Origin: Shewanella benthica
GTDB taxonomy: Bacteria > Pseudomonadota > Gammaproteobacteria > Enterobacterales > Shewanellaceae
Direction: 5' to 3'
NCBI GenBank assembly: GCA_023284085.1
Contig: JAKVHY010000039.1
Coordinates: forward strand, 1 to 51,003
DNA: 51,003 nucleotides
Position 1 is the first letter of the stretch. Every line of letters begins with the position of its first letter. The notes under the pieces were generated by a model. That model was not told where the DNA came from. It worked only from the letters and a program-made list of their open reading frames with translations, and did not search any database. Below, piece after piece: positions 24,199 through 32,697 of the stretch. The position numbers were made by a program, and so were the translations under genes.

Positions 24199-25523
24199 TC
24201 ATCTGTCTCCTCTGTTGCAGCCAGCACGGCGACACTACGGTTTGCACGACGTAGATAAGTTTGTGCCACACGCTGAAGATCTGCAGGTGTAACCTTGTTG
24301 TAAGCTTCAGGTGCGTTAAACAGTTTCTCGAAACTACCAAAATACAGCTCGTAGGTACCAACCGTGTTGGCCTTACCATTGATCGTCTCCATGGAGCGAT
24401 AGAAATCCATCAACTTGATATTTTTGACCTTCTCCAACTCCTTCTCGGTCACACCTTCACGGGCAATGCGATTGATCTCGCTAATCATGCCTTTCTCAAG
24501 TTCGACGGCAGTGATCCCTGGGTTGGCAACACCCATCACATAAAAGAGGTTTGGATCGATTGTCATCGGTAGGTAAGTTTCAACTTCGATGGCAACTTGC
24601 TTCTCCACCAAGGATTGATACAAGCGAGAGCTATTACCCTCACTGAGTACCGAGGAGAGCAGATCCAACGCATAGTAGTCTGCATGTGACGTCGAAGGCA
24701 CATGGTAGGCAAGCATGACATTAGGTGTGCTTACCGAGGCCTTCTGAATATAAGTTCGACGCTCACCTTTTTGCAATGGCTCAACGGTTTTCACTTCTCT
24801 TGGAGATGCCTGCGCCGGAATAGGAGCGAAATATTTATTGGCTAACGCTTTTACTTGGCTAAACTTCACATCTCCAGCAATGACGACCACGGCATTGTTC
24901 GGCGCATAATAAGTCTTGTGGTACTGCACCAAGTCGTCCAAGGTCCAGGCGGTAATGTCTGACTCATGACCAATCACAGACCAGCTGTATGGATGGGCCC
25001 TAAATGCAATGCCTTTTAGCTCTTCTTGCAGAGTACGCCAGTTTGAATTTTCCAAACCAGTGGTACGCTCAGAAGCTACAACACCACGCTCGCTCTCCAC
25101 CATTTTCGCATCGATATCCAGATGGCCGATACGATCGGCTTCTAGATCGAAGATGGTCTCTAATGCATTAGCAGGAAACCAATCGGTGTAGACAGTCAGG
25201 TTTTCTGTGGTGTAAGCATTGTTAGCGCCACCGGCAGCTTCCATAGTACGGTCAAACATCTTAGGGCCGTACTTCTTAGCGCCATTAAACATCATATGCT
25301 CGAAGAAATGAGAGATGCCTGTGATACCAGGCACTTCATTACGAGACCCTACTTTCCAAAACAGATACATGTTGGCATTTGGAATCGATGAATCTTCCAA
25401 CACCATAATTTTCATGCCGTTATCCAGAGTAAAACTCTGGATATCTTCGGCTTGGGTCGCTTGCACTGTTGTTGAGACCAAGGTCCCTAACATCAGTACA
25501 ACCCCTAAAATTTTGCGAATCAT
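24195..25523 (-). CDS. M16 family zinc metallopeptidase (active subunit)
   Basis: This 442-residue protein has a signal peptide (about 1-25, ending TQA). The inverted zinc motif HFFEHMMF gives H72, E75 (catalytic) and H76. The third ligand is a Glu of the ESERGVVASERTT segment near residue 145. The C-terminal domain carries the usual substrate-clamping Arg/Tyr region (NSSRLYQSLVE). It degrades short to medium unfolded peptides in the periplasm. The inactive partner overlaps its stop codon, so both are made together. A 399-base region without genes lies upstream. Confidence 0.92.
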   Translation of the reverse strand: MIRKILGVVLMLGTLVSTTVQATQAEDIQSFTLDNGMKIMVLEDSSIPNANMYLFWKVGSRNEVPGITGISHFFEHMMFNGAKKYGPKMFDRTMEAAGGANNAYTTENLTVYTDWFPANALETIFDLEADRIGHLDIDAKMVESERGVVASERTTGLENSNWRTLQEELKGIAFRAHPYSWSVIGHESDITAWTLDDLVQYHKTYYAPNNAVVVIAGDVKFSQVKALANKYFAPIPAQASPREVKTVEPLQKGERRTYIQKASVSTPNVMLAYHVPSTSHADYYALDLLSSVLSEGNSSRLYQSLVEKQVAIEVETYLPMTIDPNLFYVMGVANPGITAVELEKGMISEINRIAREGVTEKELEKVKNIKLMDFYRSMETINGKANTVGTYELYFGSFEKLFNAPEAYNKVTPADLQRVAQTYLRRANRSVAVLAATEETDE

Positions 25524-25922
25524 TTTTCGCTCCCTTTTTTATGTTTAATCGAACAGTTCGACTCTCTGGTACATCCCATTAAGCCAGTTATTTATCCCGA
25601 CGTAATAGGAAGTACACGCTAAGACGAACATATAATGCTAAAACTCGTTAAAATTCAACTGTGACAAGGTAAATAAACAGAAACAAATTGTAAATGACAT
25701 ACTACAAAAAACAACAATCACCCGAATCTTATCTACGCTCTATTTTCTCTCCTGAAATCACCCTGTATAAGAAACTAAAAACGCTGTAATTTCAAGCAAA
25801 CAGGCGTGATCACCCTTTACACTTCTAATTTATATTGGCTCTAAAAATGTTTTTATAGCCAAAAAAAAACATCAATTCAAAGTTATACGCTATGGTTTAA
25901 ATAGAAAACTGGAGGCTAATTA
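25524..25922. other. Intergenic region between divergent M16 and PilZ genes
   Basis: This 399-base A/T-rich stretch separates divergent genes and must hold both promoters. No coding potential, repeat, RNA gene or recognisable regulator site was seen. Confidence 0.6.
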
Positions 25923-26627
25923 ATGGCTAACATGCAGACTTACGAATTTTCTTATCTGGATAATATTGCCTGCAATACCGAAGTACATATGCAGATACTT
26001 ACCCCAACCCAAGCCATACGTTTACGTACCAGCTTGGTTGGAGTAGATCCTCAAATCTCGATTATATTGGCATTGGGGTCAGACAAACATTGGCAGCAAG
26101 CCATGGGTTTCATCACCCAAGGACAAGAAGTGATTATTCGAATCGTCAAGAGTGAGGAGCCAGGTGCTAATGTCATCGCCTTCAAGACATGTGTTCAGAA
26201 GCTGATCAATAACTCAGGTCGCTGGCTACTGGTAGATTACCCACAAGAACTACAGCAGGTTGCTCTAAGGCAACATTCAAGAATTCCCATCCATGTCGAA
26301 TCGGCGCTCTGGGCCACACCGAACGTAACAGGTGAAGACAGTACCCTAGCGAAACCCTTATCTCAGGGTAATCTGAGCGATATCTCTATCAAGGGTGGCG
26401 CTTATATCAGTAAGAAGACCGACGCCATACAAAAAGGTGACTCGTACCAGTTACAGGTAAGGATGATGCCGGATATGGAAACCCTATCTATTCCTATTAC
26501 GATTAAGAACATAATCAATATTGAGCATGATAAAGAGTTGAGTCAGTATGGATTTTCTTTGAATAGCCCACAGGGTGAAGCGGAATTTTTTGTGCAGAAA
26601 GTGATTCTTAATCACCTTCTGCAGTGA
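25923..26627 (+). CDS. YcgR-like PilZ domain c-di-GMP receptor
   Basis: This 234-residue protein has an N-terminal YcgR/flagellar-brake-type beta domain (about 15-110) and a C-terminal PilZ domain. The c-di-GMP binding signature is complete: RxxxR at 116-120 (RQHSR) and DxSxxG at 153-158 (DISIKG). Binding of c-di-GMP would change its interaction with a motor or other surface apparatus. A strong ribosome binding site (GGAGG) precedes the ATG. It is convergent with a small secreted protein gene and an EAL phosphodiesterase gene, so c-di-GMP turnover and sensing lie side by side. Confidence 0.88.
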   Translation: MANMQTYEFSYLDNIACNTEVHMQILTPTQAIRLRTSLVGVDPQISIILALGSDKHWQQAMGFITQGQEVIIRIVKSEEPGANVIAFKTCVQKLINNSGRWLLVDYPQELQQVALRQHSRIPIHVESALWATPNVTGEDSTLAKPLSQGNLSDISIKGGAYISKKTDAIQKGDSYQLQVRMMPDMETLSIPITIKNIINIEHDKELSQYGFSLNSPQGEAEFFVQKVILNHLLQ

Positions 26628-26663
26628 GACTTAGCACAAGTTCAACGCCTTTAATCAAACCAT

Positions 26664-27026
26664 TTAAATAGGCTTAGGTATTTTACGCTCTTTTGACGCA
26701 GCTTCCCTCGCCTCTCTAAGGTATTTTTCTTCGCGAGACTCGCGCTCAGTAAATTGCTTTTTCGCCTTAACTCTCTGCTCGGCTTCCCAGTCATTGGGCT
26801 GCATTTTTTTGTAGATTTTTTTCTCTCTCGCTTGTGTTTCACCCGCTGCATCCCTGGCTTTTTGTAACTGTTCGAGCTCCAGTTCTCGGGACTGTTCACG
26901 TGCTGCATCTGCTTTTTGAGACAAACTTTGAGTGTCTGATGCAATGGAGAAGGTTGAGACAAGTAAACAAGTCGCTCCAAACACACAGGCTTTCTGACTA
27001 AAACTGCCACTCTTATTAAATATCAT
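26664..27026 (-). CDS. Small secreted coiled-coil protein
   Basis: This 120-residue protein has a signal peptide (about 1-29, ending TFSIA) and a highly charged mature part rich in Glu, Arg, Lys and Gln, in a heptad-like pattern (AREQSRELELEQLQKARDAAG and following). No family was assigned with certainty; small periplasmic proteins of the DUF1090 type are similar in size and charge. Its ATG directly abuts the stop of the EAL gene upstream, so it is translated from the same mRNA and might act with that sensor in the periplasm. A second frame over the same bases is a shadow. Confidence 0.7.
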   Translation of the reverse strand: MIFNKSGSFSQKACVFGATCLLVSTFSIASDTQSLSQKADAAREQSRELELEQLQKARDAAGETQAREKKIYKKMQPNDWEAEQRVKAKKQFTERESREEKYLREAREAASKERKIPKPI

Positions 27027-28643
27027 TCACTCCTCCTTGAGAGCATATAAATCAGGCATATCGGTATCATCATATTGCTGAATATAAGCTTGATGGCTTT
27101 CATGCCAAAATGCAATAAATTCAACGGTAGATAGCGGCTTGGCAAACAGATAGCCCTGTTGAAAGCGAACTCCTTTATCGACCAAGGCCTCGGATTGAGC
27201 GCTAGTTTCGACTCCCTCTGCAATAATCTGCATCCCTAAGCTCTTCGCCATTTGAATGTTAGCGTCTAATACCTGCGTTTTATCGGGGGAGACGATCAAG
27301 GTATCGACGAACAACTTATCGATCTTCATTACATCTATGTTCAACTCTTGCAGATAAGATGCCCCACCGTAACCGGTTCCCGCATCATCTAATTCGATAC
27401 AGACACCTAAGGCCTTCATTTTCTCTACATTCATTCTGGCTTGGCGCAGATTTTTAAGGGGAAGTCTTTCGGTTATCTCTATTGCAAGCTGTTCACAAGG
27501 GAAACCCTGCTTCTCAAGTTCAATCAATTGTTCTGTAAAACTGGGTAACTCCAAATGCTGCGGAACGAGATTAATGCTACAGCGGAACAGGGGAGATTGC
27601 TCGAGCACCTCCGCTAAATCTATAGGGATATTCTTCAGCAGTTGCAGAGTGACCTCATTAATCAGATCGCTCTCTTCTAATACCTGAATAAAACGTCCAG
27701 GCGGCTCAACGCTTCCATCTGGTTTTACCCAACGAACCAAGGCTTCGGCTCCGACTACATAACCAGTCTTAGCATCGATAATAGGTTGATAATATGCGAT
27801 TAACTCTCGTCTTTTTACGGCTTTTTTTAACTGGAAGCCCAAAGAGTTATGCAGAGCTTTTACCAAGTTAAAGATATATAAACAGAGTAGTGCAAACACC
27901 ATCGATATTGGAGTTGTCAGCATTAACGAGTTAAGCATCTGTGCTCGAACTCGCTTTCTACCGACTACCGCATCGACGTAGAGTGGAAATTCATGGCTAT
28001 AAACTCTGAGCTCAGTGAGTACACCAGTCTTCACCTCTCCTAATTCGAAGATCAAGTCATCATTGGAGAGTCTAACTTCCACATGCCTACAATCTGTACA
28101 CTGATCTTCAAAAAAAGAATAACTATCTTCAAGCGCAATTCGTACGACATTAATACGGTCATCGGCCTCCAACGCCACAAAAAGATCACGCCTCTCTAAC
28201 CCTTGCCAATCATAACCCATCACAGAGATGACTTTTGTCCTACTTTCATCTAAAAATATAAGACTATTGGGGTTACGATCTCTTTGTGAAATCAAGATAT
28301 TGCCCACAACAGAGCAATAAGTCCAAGGCGCCGAGTCTTTATGGCGAATAAGAAATAAACCGGCCCCTAAATGATCGAAAAGAAACTCCTCTAGCCTCTC
28401 TTGACCTTGATTGTCACAGCCAGTGAATTCAACTTTATTGAGTTTCTCTAAACTATTCCCCGCCACCGAGAGTTTATGCTCAACGTAATTGAGCAGCTGC
28501 TCTGAATCGGATCTGACTTCATTAGAAATTTGCCAAAATGCGTAAAGGTAAGATGTAGTAATGGCGATAAAAGTCACTACTAGAGAGAAAAGGCCAAGTA
28601 ATGATAACGTCTTAAATTTAGCCTTAGATAGAAGCCTCCTCAC
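27027..28643 (-). CDS. CSS-motif membrane EAL-domain c-di-GMP phosphodiesterase
   Basis: This 538-residue protein has two membrane segments (about 13-36 and 238-262) around a periplasmic CSS-type sensor domain. The CSS-like residues are C110-S111 in WTYCSV, with further Cys at 76, 182 and 185. The cytoplasmic EAL domain follows (about 275-520) with the signature AEALVRW (EAL at 300-302), INLVPQH, EITERLP, ELDDAGTGYGG and AEGVETSAQ. Metal and substrate residues are present, so it should hydrolyse c-di-GMP. In E. coli PdeC the CSS cysteines respond to DsbA/B redox state. The start is a GTG at 28643; no better in-frame start precedes the first membrane helix. There is no GGDEF domain in the protein. 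Confidence 0.9.
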   Translation of the reverse strand: MRRLLSKAKFKTLSLLGLFSLVVTFIAITTSYLYAFWQISNEVRSDSEQLLNYVEHKLSVAGNSLEKLNKVEFTGCDNQGQERLEEFLFDHLGAGLFLIRHKDSAPWTYCSVVGNILISQRDRNPNSLIFLDESRTKVISVMGYDWQGLERRDLFVALEADDRINVVRIALEDSYSFFEDQCTDCRHVEVRLSNDDLIFELGEVKTGVLTELRVYSHEFPLYVDAVVGRKRVRAQMLNSLMLTTPISMVFALLCLYIFNLVKALHNSLGFQLKKAVKRRELIAYYQPIIDAKTGYVVGAEALVRWVKPDGSVEPPGRFIQVLEESDLINEVTLQLLKNIPIDLAEVLEQSPLFRCSINLVPQHLELPSFTEQLIELEKQGFPCEQLAIEITERLPLKNLRQARMNVEKMKALGVCIELDDAGTGYGGASYLQELNIDVMKIDKLFVDTLIVSPDKTQVLDANIQMAKSLGMQIIAEGVETSAQSEALVDKGVRFQQGYLFAKPLSTVEFIAFWHESHQAYIQQYDDTDMPDLYALKEE

Positions 28644-28764
28644 GCAAGGCCACTCAACATCATAAAAACACTCACTAGGCTTCCCCCAAGAACAAAGTAC
28701 GATTTAAACTGTATCTTAACCCCTGTTCAATCAGAAAGCGCAGGGAAAAACCATCTAAATATTG

Positions 28765-29074
28765 GTTATCTATCACACAAATGAATTTCAAGTTTGAGTA
28801 ACTGAGGAAATAAGGTATTGCAACTGGTCTCAGCCAGGCTAGAGGCTAGCTGTATAGAAAGGCCGGGATGGCTCGTCTGGGCGGCGATAAATTCACCTTA
28901 ATCATACGCAGTGGTCATGATAGAAGCGAGTTCGTTAGATAGACATCAAACAAAAGAAGAGTGAAAACTACGTCGATATCTACAACAGCAAGTATCGTAA
29001 ATACTGCCTCCCTGCATGGACAGCACATCGACGCAGTTTCCACACCACCTGTAATACAGATGATGCATTATTAG
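28765..29074 (+). pseudogene. Decayed GGDEF (diguanylate cyclase) domain
   Basis: No intact frame exists here, but conceptual translation recovers a GGDEF domain in pieces. Frame from 28806 reads GNKVLQLVSARLEASCIER, the helix before the active site (GDxLLxxVxxRL). After a frameshift, 28868 onwards reads MARLGGDKFTLIIRSG, the GGDEF loop with Glu replaced by Lys. After a stop at 28940, the same frame reads TASIVNTASLHGQHIDAV and ends PPVIQMMHY, equivalent to the C-terminal SIGxxxxPxHGxDAxxLLxxADxAMY segment. At least one frameshift and one or two stops make it non-functional. It lies divergently upstream of the EAL gene. Confidence 0.85.
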
Positions 29075-29156
29075 ACCCCATCCAGCTAAAAATTAGCGTG
29101 ACCTAATGATGGTTTTATTCAGATGCATTCAGATTCCCATCACAAAACTGACAAAG

Positions 29157-29750
29157 TTACTCGTAGCGCTGTCGTACACTCGCAGGCATAGAGTTAAGAC
29201 GTTGATTCACCATGGCACTTAATGCACGAGTTAAAGGAGTCACACTCAGTGTTGGCTCTATGGCTTGGAGCACCATGGCTGCCGCCTCCAACGTCGAGAG
29301 GCTATCGCTGCGGCTCGCCTTACGAATGGTATAATTGGATCCTGACTGCAGATTCAGATGCAAGGAAGGATATTGGAGCAACCAGGGATTAAGCTGCAAT
29401 AACTTATACACCTTCCTCCAAGTGCCATCTAGCAGCAGCATGATAACCTCATCTTCAAATCTCTCCTCCTCAGCATTCTTACTCTTATCGGAAGGGTAAA
29501 CGAGATAGACAGGCTTAGTACTGGCATCGAGATATTGGCGCAGTTGCGAAAAATCATCTGGCCCCTCACCCACTAAGACTTGCGTCTCTGGGATAACCAA
29601 GGATAACAAGCGCACGCTATTCTTGGCATGACCCACTTCACTTGGATCTTGCAACACAATCAACTCAGTCGAGACATGCATCGGCTCGATACTCTCGCAG
29701 AGACAAGCTTTCAAGGGGTAATGACATTTAAGGCAGATAGGGCGGGCCAC
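29157..29750 (-). CDS. DTW domain protein, probable tRNA-uridine aminocarboxypropyltransferase
   Basis: This 197-residue protein has four N-terminal cysteines (C6, C9, C16, C18 in CLKCHYPLKACLC) that probably bind zinc. The family motif DxTW appears as LLLDGTW, followed by the conserved SRSDSLSTLEAAA segment. DTW proteins of the TapT/YfiP group add the acp group from S-adenosylmethionine to uridine 47 of tRNA. Which tRNA position is modified cannot be told from sequence. It is a stand-alone gene. Confidence 0.88.
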   Translation of the reverse strand: MARPICLKCHYPLKACLCESIEPMHVSTELIVLQDPSEVGHAKNSVRLLSLVIPETQVLVGEGPDDFSQLRQYLDASTKPVYLVYPSDKSKNAEEERFEDEVIMLLLDGTWRKVYKLLQLNPWLLQYPSLHLNLQSGSNYTIRKASRSDSLSTLEAAAMVLQAIEPTLSVTPLTRALSAMVNQRLNSMPASVRQRYE

Positions 29751-29776
29751 TGAACTCTCTTAATCGAAATCAAAAA

Positions 29777-30010
29777 TTGACCCATAGTTTAGCCTACTCC
29801 GGATACAAACTGTATCACGCAATATACAGCCCCCCCCCCCAAAAAAAAGAAGATATTTCATTGCTCAATACCATACAAAGTTATTTACACGATCGCAGCA
29901 CATGGTGTATATTTCAGCCACAAGGAAGTAACAAGCTGATTCGTATGGATATTAACAACACACCAATGTTCTATGAATTTATTATGCCTACCTTGCTTGA
30001 ACGTCACTAA
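29777..30010 (+). CDS. Doubtful small ORF containing a poly-C tract
   Basis: An open frame of 77 codons runs from a TTG, with no ribosome binding site, through an 11-C/8-A tract to a stop 14 bases before the porin start. The part after the tract (SLLNTIQSYLHDRSTWCIF to TLLERH) has a plausible protein composition but resembles no family I know. It may be a remnant, a phase-variable small gene or simply part of the porin leader. Confidence 0.25.
   Translation: MTHSLAYSGYKLYHAIYSPPPQKKEDISLLNTIQSYLHDRSTWCIFQPQGSNKLIRMDINNTPMFYEFIMPTLLERH
29830..29848. repeat. Homopolymer tract C11-A8
   Basis: Eleven consecutive C are followed directly by eight A. Such tracts change length by slipped-strand mispairing. 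It lies about 180 bases upstream of the porin start and within the doubtful ORF. Confidence 0.9.
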
Positions 30011-30024
30011 AACAAGGAAGAATA

Positions 30025-31017
30025 ATGAAAAAAAGTATCCTATCTCTTGCTGTGCTATTAGGGCTTACCACCTCTGCAAATGCCGCTGAAAACTTAGATT
30101 CAAGCAATACTTTTCAACATGAAGCAAACATAACATTTGGCAGTCACACCGACGATTTAGATAATGGGCTTTGGAGCTTAGATTATCGCTTTTACTTTAG
30201 TCCAGTTGATACCGACAATGGTCCCTACGCGCTCAATGGATTTCTCGCGCAGAAATCTAATATCGGTGCTCAATATGCTCAAATGAACATGTTCACAGAT
30301 ACAGTTTCTTATAGTGTCGATGGAACCTATGTACTCGATTCAAACTGGTTTATCGGCGCAAATTATAGCAAAATAGACATCGACGATAGCGGACCTATGG
30401 TGTCATATCTTGAGGACGACATTTCTGAATATGGGTTAAGCTTAGGCTACTATTTCAATGAATCCTCCGAGGTTTCATTCACCTACCAGACAAGTTCTAT
30501 GTCGGGTGAGAACTCTTACACTTGGTTAGATGACACCCATAAATCGAGTTCAGATTCCGACAGCAAAAGCTACTCAGCTCAAGTACATAGTTTTGTTCCA
30601 CTAGAATCATTTTCAGGCCTAGATCTTCTGGCAAGCTGGCGCTATATCGATACTAGCAATAAATATAACGGTAGCGCCATAGATGGGGAGTTCATCAGAG
30701 AAATCCAAAACAACTCGACAGTAGACACGAGCATAGCCACTTTAGCTGCCGATTGGTACATCACAAAATCATGGTCTGTGGGCGCGGGTTATATATGGAG
30801 ACAATACGATATGGAGGGCGAATTAATCTTTCCTGATGAGGGTTATAAGTTCAGTGACGACGACACTAATAGCTCATACTCAGTTTCAACCTCATACTGG
30901 TGGCAGATATCTCAAAGCTTTGCAGCCAAATTCAGCGCAGCTAAACAATTTGGCGTAGATGGTGACAACGAGCCCGATGGCTTCTTAGTCGGTGCCACTA
31001 TCAATGGCCGCTTTTAA
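30025..31017 (+). CDS. Putative outer-membrane beta-barrel porin
   Basis: This 330-residue protein has a signal peptide (about 1-20, ending TSANA). The barrel is built of amphipathic strands with Ser/Asp-rich acidic loops and ends in Phe (LVGATINGRF). It resembles the putative-porin family common in Shewanella; its substrate is unknown. AAGGAAG lies 6 bases before the ATG. The many Asp residues suggest a cation-selective or calcium-binding surface, but that is inference. A long homopolymer tract upstream could vary its expression. Confidence 0.75.
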   Translation: MKKSILSLAVLLGLTTSANAAENLDSSNTFQHEANITFGSHTDDLDNGLWSLDYRFYFSPVDTDNGPYALNGFLAQKSNIGAQYAQMNMFTDTVSYSVDGTYVLDSNWFIGANYSKIDIDDSGPMVSYLEDDISEYGLSLGYYFNESSEVSFTYQTSSMSGENSYTWLDDTHKSSSDSDSKSYSAQVHSFVPLESFSGLDLLASWRYIDTSNKYNGSAIDGEFIREIQNNSTVDTSIATLAADWYITKSWSVGAGYIWRQYDMEGELIFPDEGYKFSDDDTNSSYSVSTSYWWQISQSFAAKFSAAKQFGVDGDNEPDGFLVGATINGRF

Positions 31018-31387
31018 CACTGACTAATGCGACGCTATTCCACGCAACTTATACGGCCAGATACAAATACCACAACTGTCCTTGACCTATATGAACGTAG
31101 GAAGTGCCGTCATGATGTCATGATGTCATGAACATCATTGGCCCCTAGGCTGTGGCATAAGAGCTATGACTGCCACGGACGGTGGGAATGCCAATAAATG
31201 AATGGAACAAGTCTTGTGGGTAAGCAGGGCCAGACATAAACCCACTCCGATGGTACCCGGGGACAACTCTTTTAAAATAGAAAGGTCCCTATACAAAAAA
31301 GCCCGCCTCCTGTGGTTAGCAGTTGGCGGGCAAAGGGTGTTGTTTGATATAAGCTAGGTCCTAGATTCTAATGCCTAGGCACCTCCC
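31018..31387. other. Intergenic region with dispersed repeats
   Basis: The 370 bases between convergent genes hold an 8-base direct repeat (CATGATGT, two and a half copies, 31111-31130), a dispersed element CCAGACATAAACCCACTCC (31230-31248) also found at 46480, the MFS gene terminator (31295-31331), and a CTAGG-rich stretch (31354-31379) related to the heptamer array at 46388. No gene was seen. Confidence 0.7.
31295..31331 (-). terminator. Rho-independent terminator after the Bcr/CflA gene
   Basis: GCCCGCC / GGCGGGC (31301-31307, 31325-31331) forms a stem with a 17-base loop; six T follow on the minus strand (31295-31300). Confidence 0.85.
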
Positions 31388-32590
31388 TTAATGCGCATGT
31401 TGCTCCTGATGCCAATGATCTAAGCGCGGCATGGCCAGCATAACTAACAAGGTAATAGCTAAGCCCCCCATCACCAACGCTACTGCATAGGGCGCCGTCA
31501 GATCCGTTTGTTGTACGAGTCCAGCCAGCAGAGAAGCGCCACTCATCTGAATGAATCCGAGCATGGCCGTTGCTGTTCCAGCCCGCTCGCCAAATGCCGA
31601 CAGAGCCATGCTAGTTGCAGGGCCAAGCAGTAGGGCAAAACCGATACAGAGCAACATCATAGGCAACATAAAGCTAAATGCCGCAGCCAGACCCGCTTGT
31701 GGTCCCCAGGTCTGAACCAGCACCTGAGACACTGCCGAGAGCAACATGATGCTCAGTGCCAGGATGACGGTAGGACGATTGCCTAACTTATTAATCACCA
31801 TAGGTGCCAGGAAGCAGGCAACTATATTGACGGCGGCATTGAGGCCAAACAGACCGCTAAAGGCCAGCTCTGACATGCCTAAGTGCTCGATTAACCAAAC
31901 CGGCGCATAAGAAACGTAGCTCAAAATCGCCGCCATACCAGCCATACAACATAATGCATAGAACATGAAGTGAGGCTCAGTGAGTACGGGCTTGTAACGT
32001 GACCAACGGTAAAGAGGGCCAGTGGTAACAGTATTGGCTGGTCGGGTTTCCGGTAGACGGTATCCTACGACTAACATCATCACTATGGCGTAGAGCGTCA
32101 TAAAGATGAAGGTCGAGCGCCAGCCAAACTGCAACGCCAGCAAACCACCGAGAGTCGGAGCCAATGCAGGGATCACGCAGATAACGCCATTGAGATAACT
32201 ATAATATCGCGCACCTTCTTTAGGGGTGAAACAATCTCGCACCGCACTGAAGACCACAATCGATGTCGAACAGGCCGCTAACCCCTGTAGTACTCTGGCC
32301 AACTGCAACCAATGAAACTCCATGGCCATGGCCGCAAATAGGCTACTAGCTATGTAGAGTAAAATACCGAAGATAGCGATAGGACGACGTCCATAACGAT
32401 CGGCTAATGGGCCAATAAGAATTTGCCCTACCCCCATAGCGAATAGAAACAGCACTAAGGTCGATTGAATTTCACTCGATGAAACAGAAAACTCGGCAGC
32501 CATCGCCGGCATGGAGGGCAGATAAATATCTATGGCTAAGGGGCTTAGTACCACCATAGACATGAGTATGGGTAACAGATTTCGACGCAT
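31388..32590 (-). CDS. Bcr/CflA family MFS drug efflux transporter
   Basis: This 12-helix major facilitator of about 400 residues exports drugs in exchange for protons. It has the Bcr/CflA hallmark start (LLPILMSMVVLSPLAIDIYLPSMPAMAAEF) with the conserved Asp in helix 1. The MFS motif A is in loop 2-3 (GPLADRYGRRPI) and motif C lies in helix 5 (PALAPTLGGLL). The ATG at 32590 is preferred; a TTG 12 bases upstream is in frame. It is divergent from a LysR gene across about 107 bases, the usual arrangement for a locally controlled exporter, and ends at a clear terminator. Confidence 0.92.
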   Translation of the reverse strand: MRRNLLPILMSMVVLSPLAIDIYLPSMPAMAAEFSVSSSEIQSTLVLFLFAMGVGQILIGPLADRYGRRPIAIFGILLYIASSLFAAMAMEFHWLQLARVLQGLAACSTSIVVFSAVRDCFTPKEGARYYSYLNGVICVIPALAPTLGGLLALQFGWRSTFIFMTLYAIVMMLVVGYRLPETRPANTVTTGPLYRWSRYKPVLTEPHFMFYALCCMAGMAAILSYVSYAPVWLIEHLGMSELAFSGLFGLNAAVNIVACFLAPMVINKLGNRPTVILALSIMLLSAVSQVLVQTWGPQAGLAAAFSFMLPMMLLCIGFALLLGPATSMALSAFGERAGTATAMLGFIQMSGASLLAGLVQQTDLTAPYAVALVMGGLAITLLVMLAMPRLDHWHQEQHAH

Positions 32591-32697
32591 TATTTTTCTC
32601 AAGATGTAGCATTATTCTCTGGCTAAATTTTAGCTCAGTGATGTTATGAACAGAAATGGTATAATTTCAGAACTGAATTTCCTTTAAGGAATAACTA

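Noticed and set aside
26651..27010. A second minus-strand frame over the small secreted protein gene
   Set aside because: The other frame has a signal peptide, a start abutting the EAL stop and a coherent charged helix; this one lacks them.
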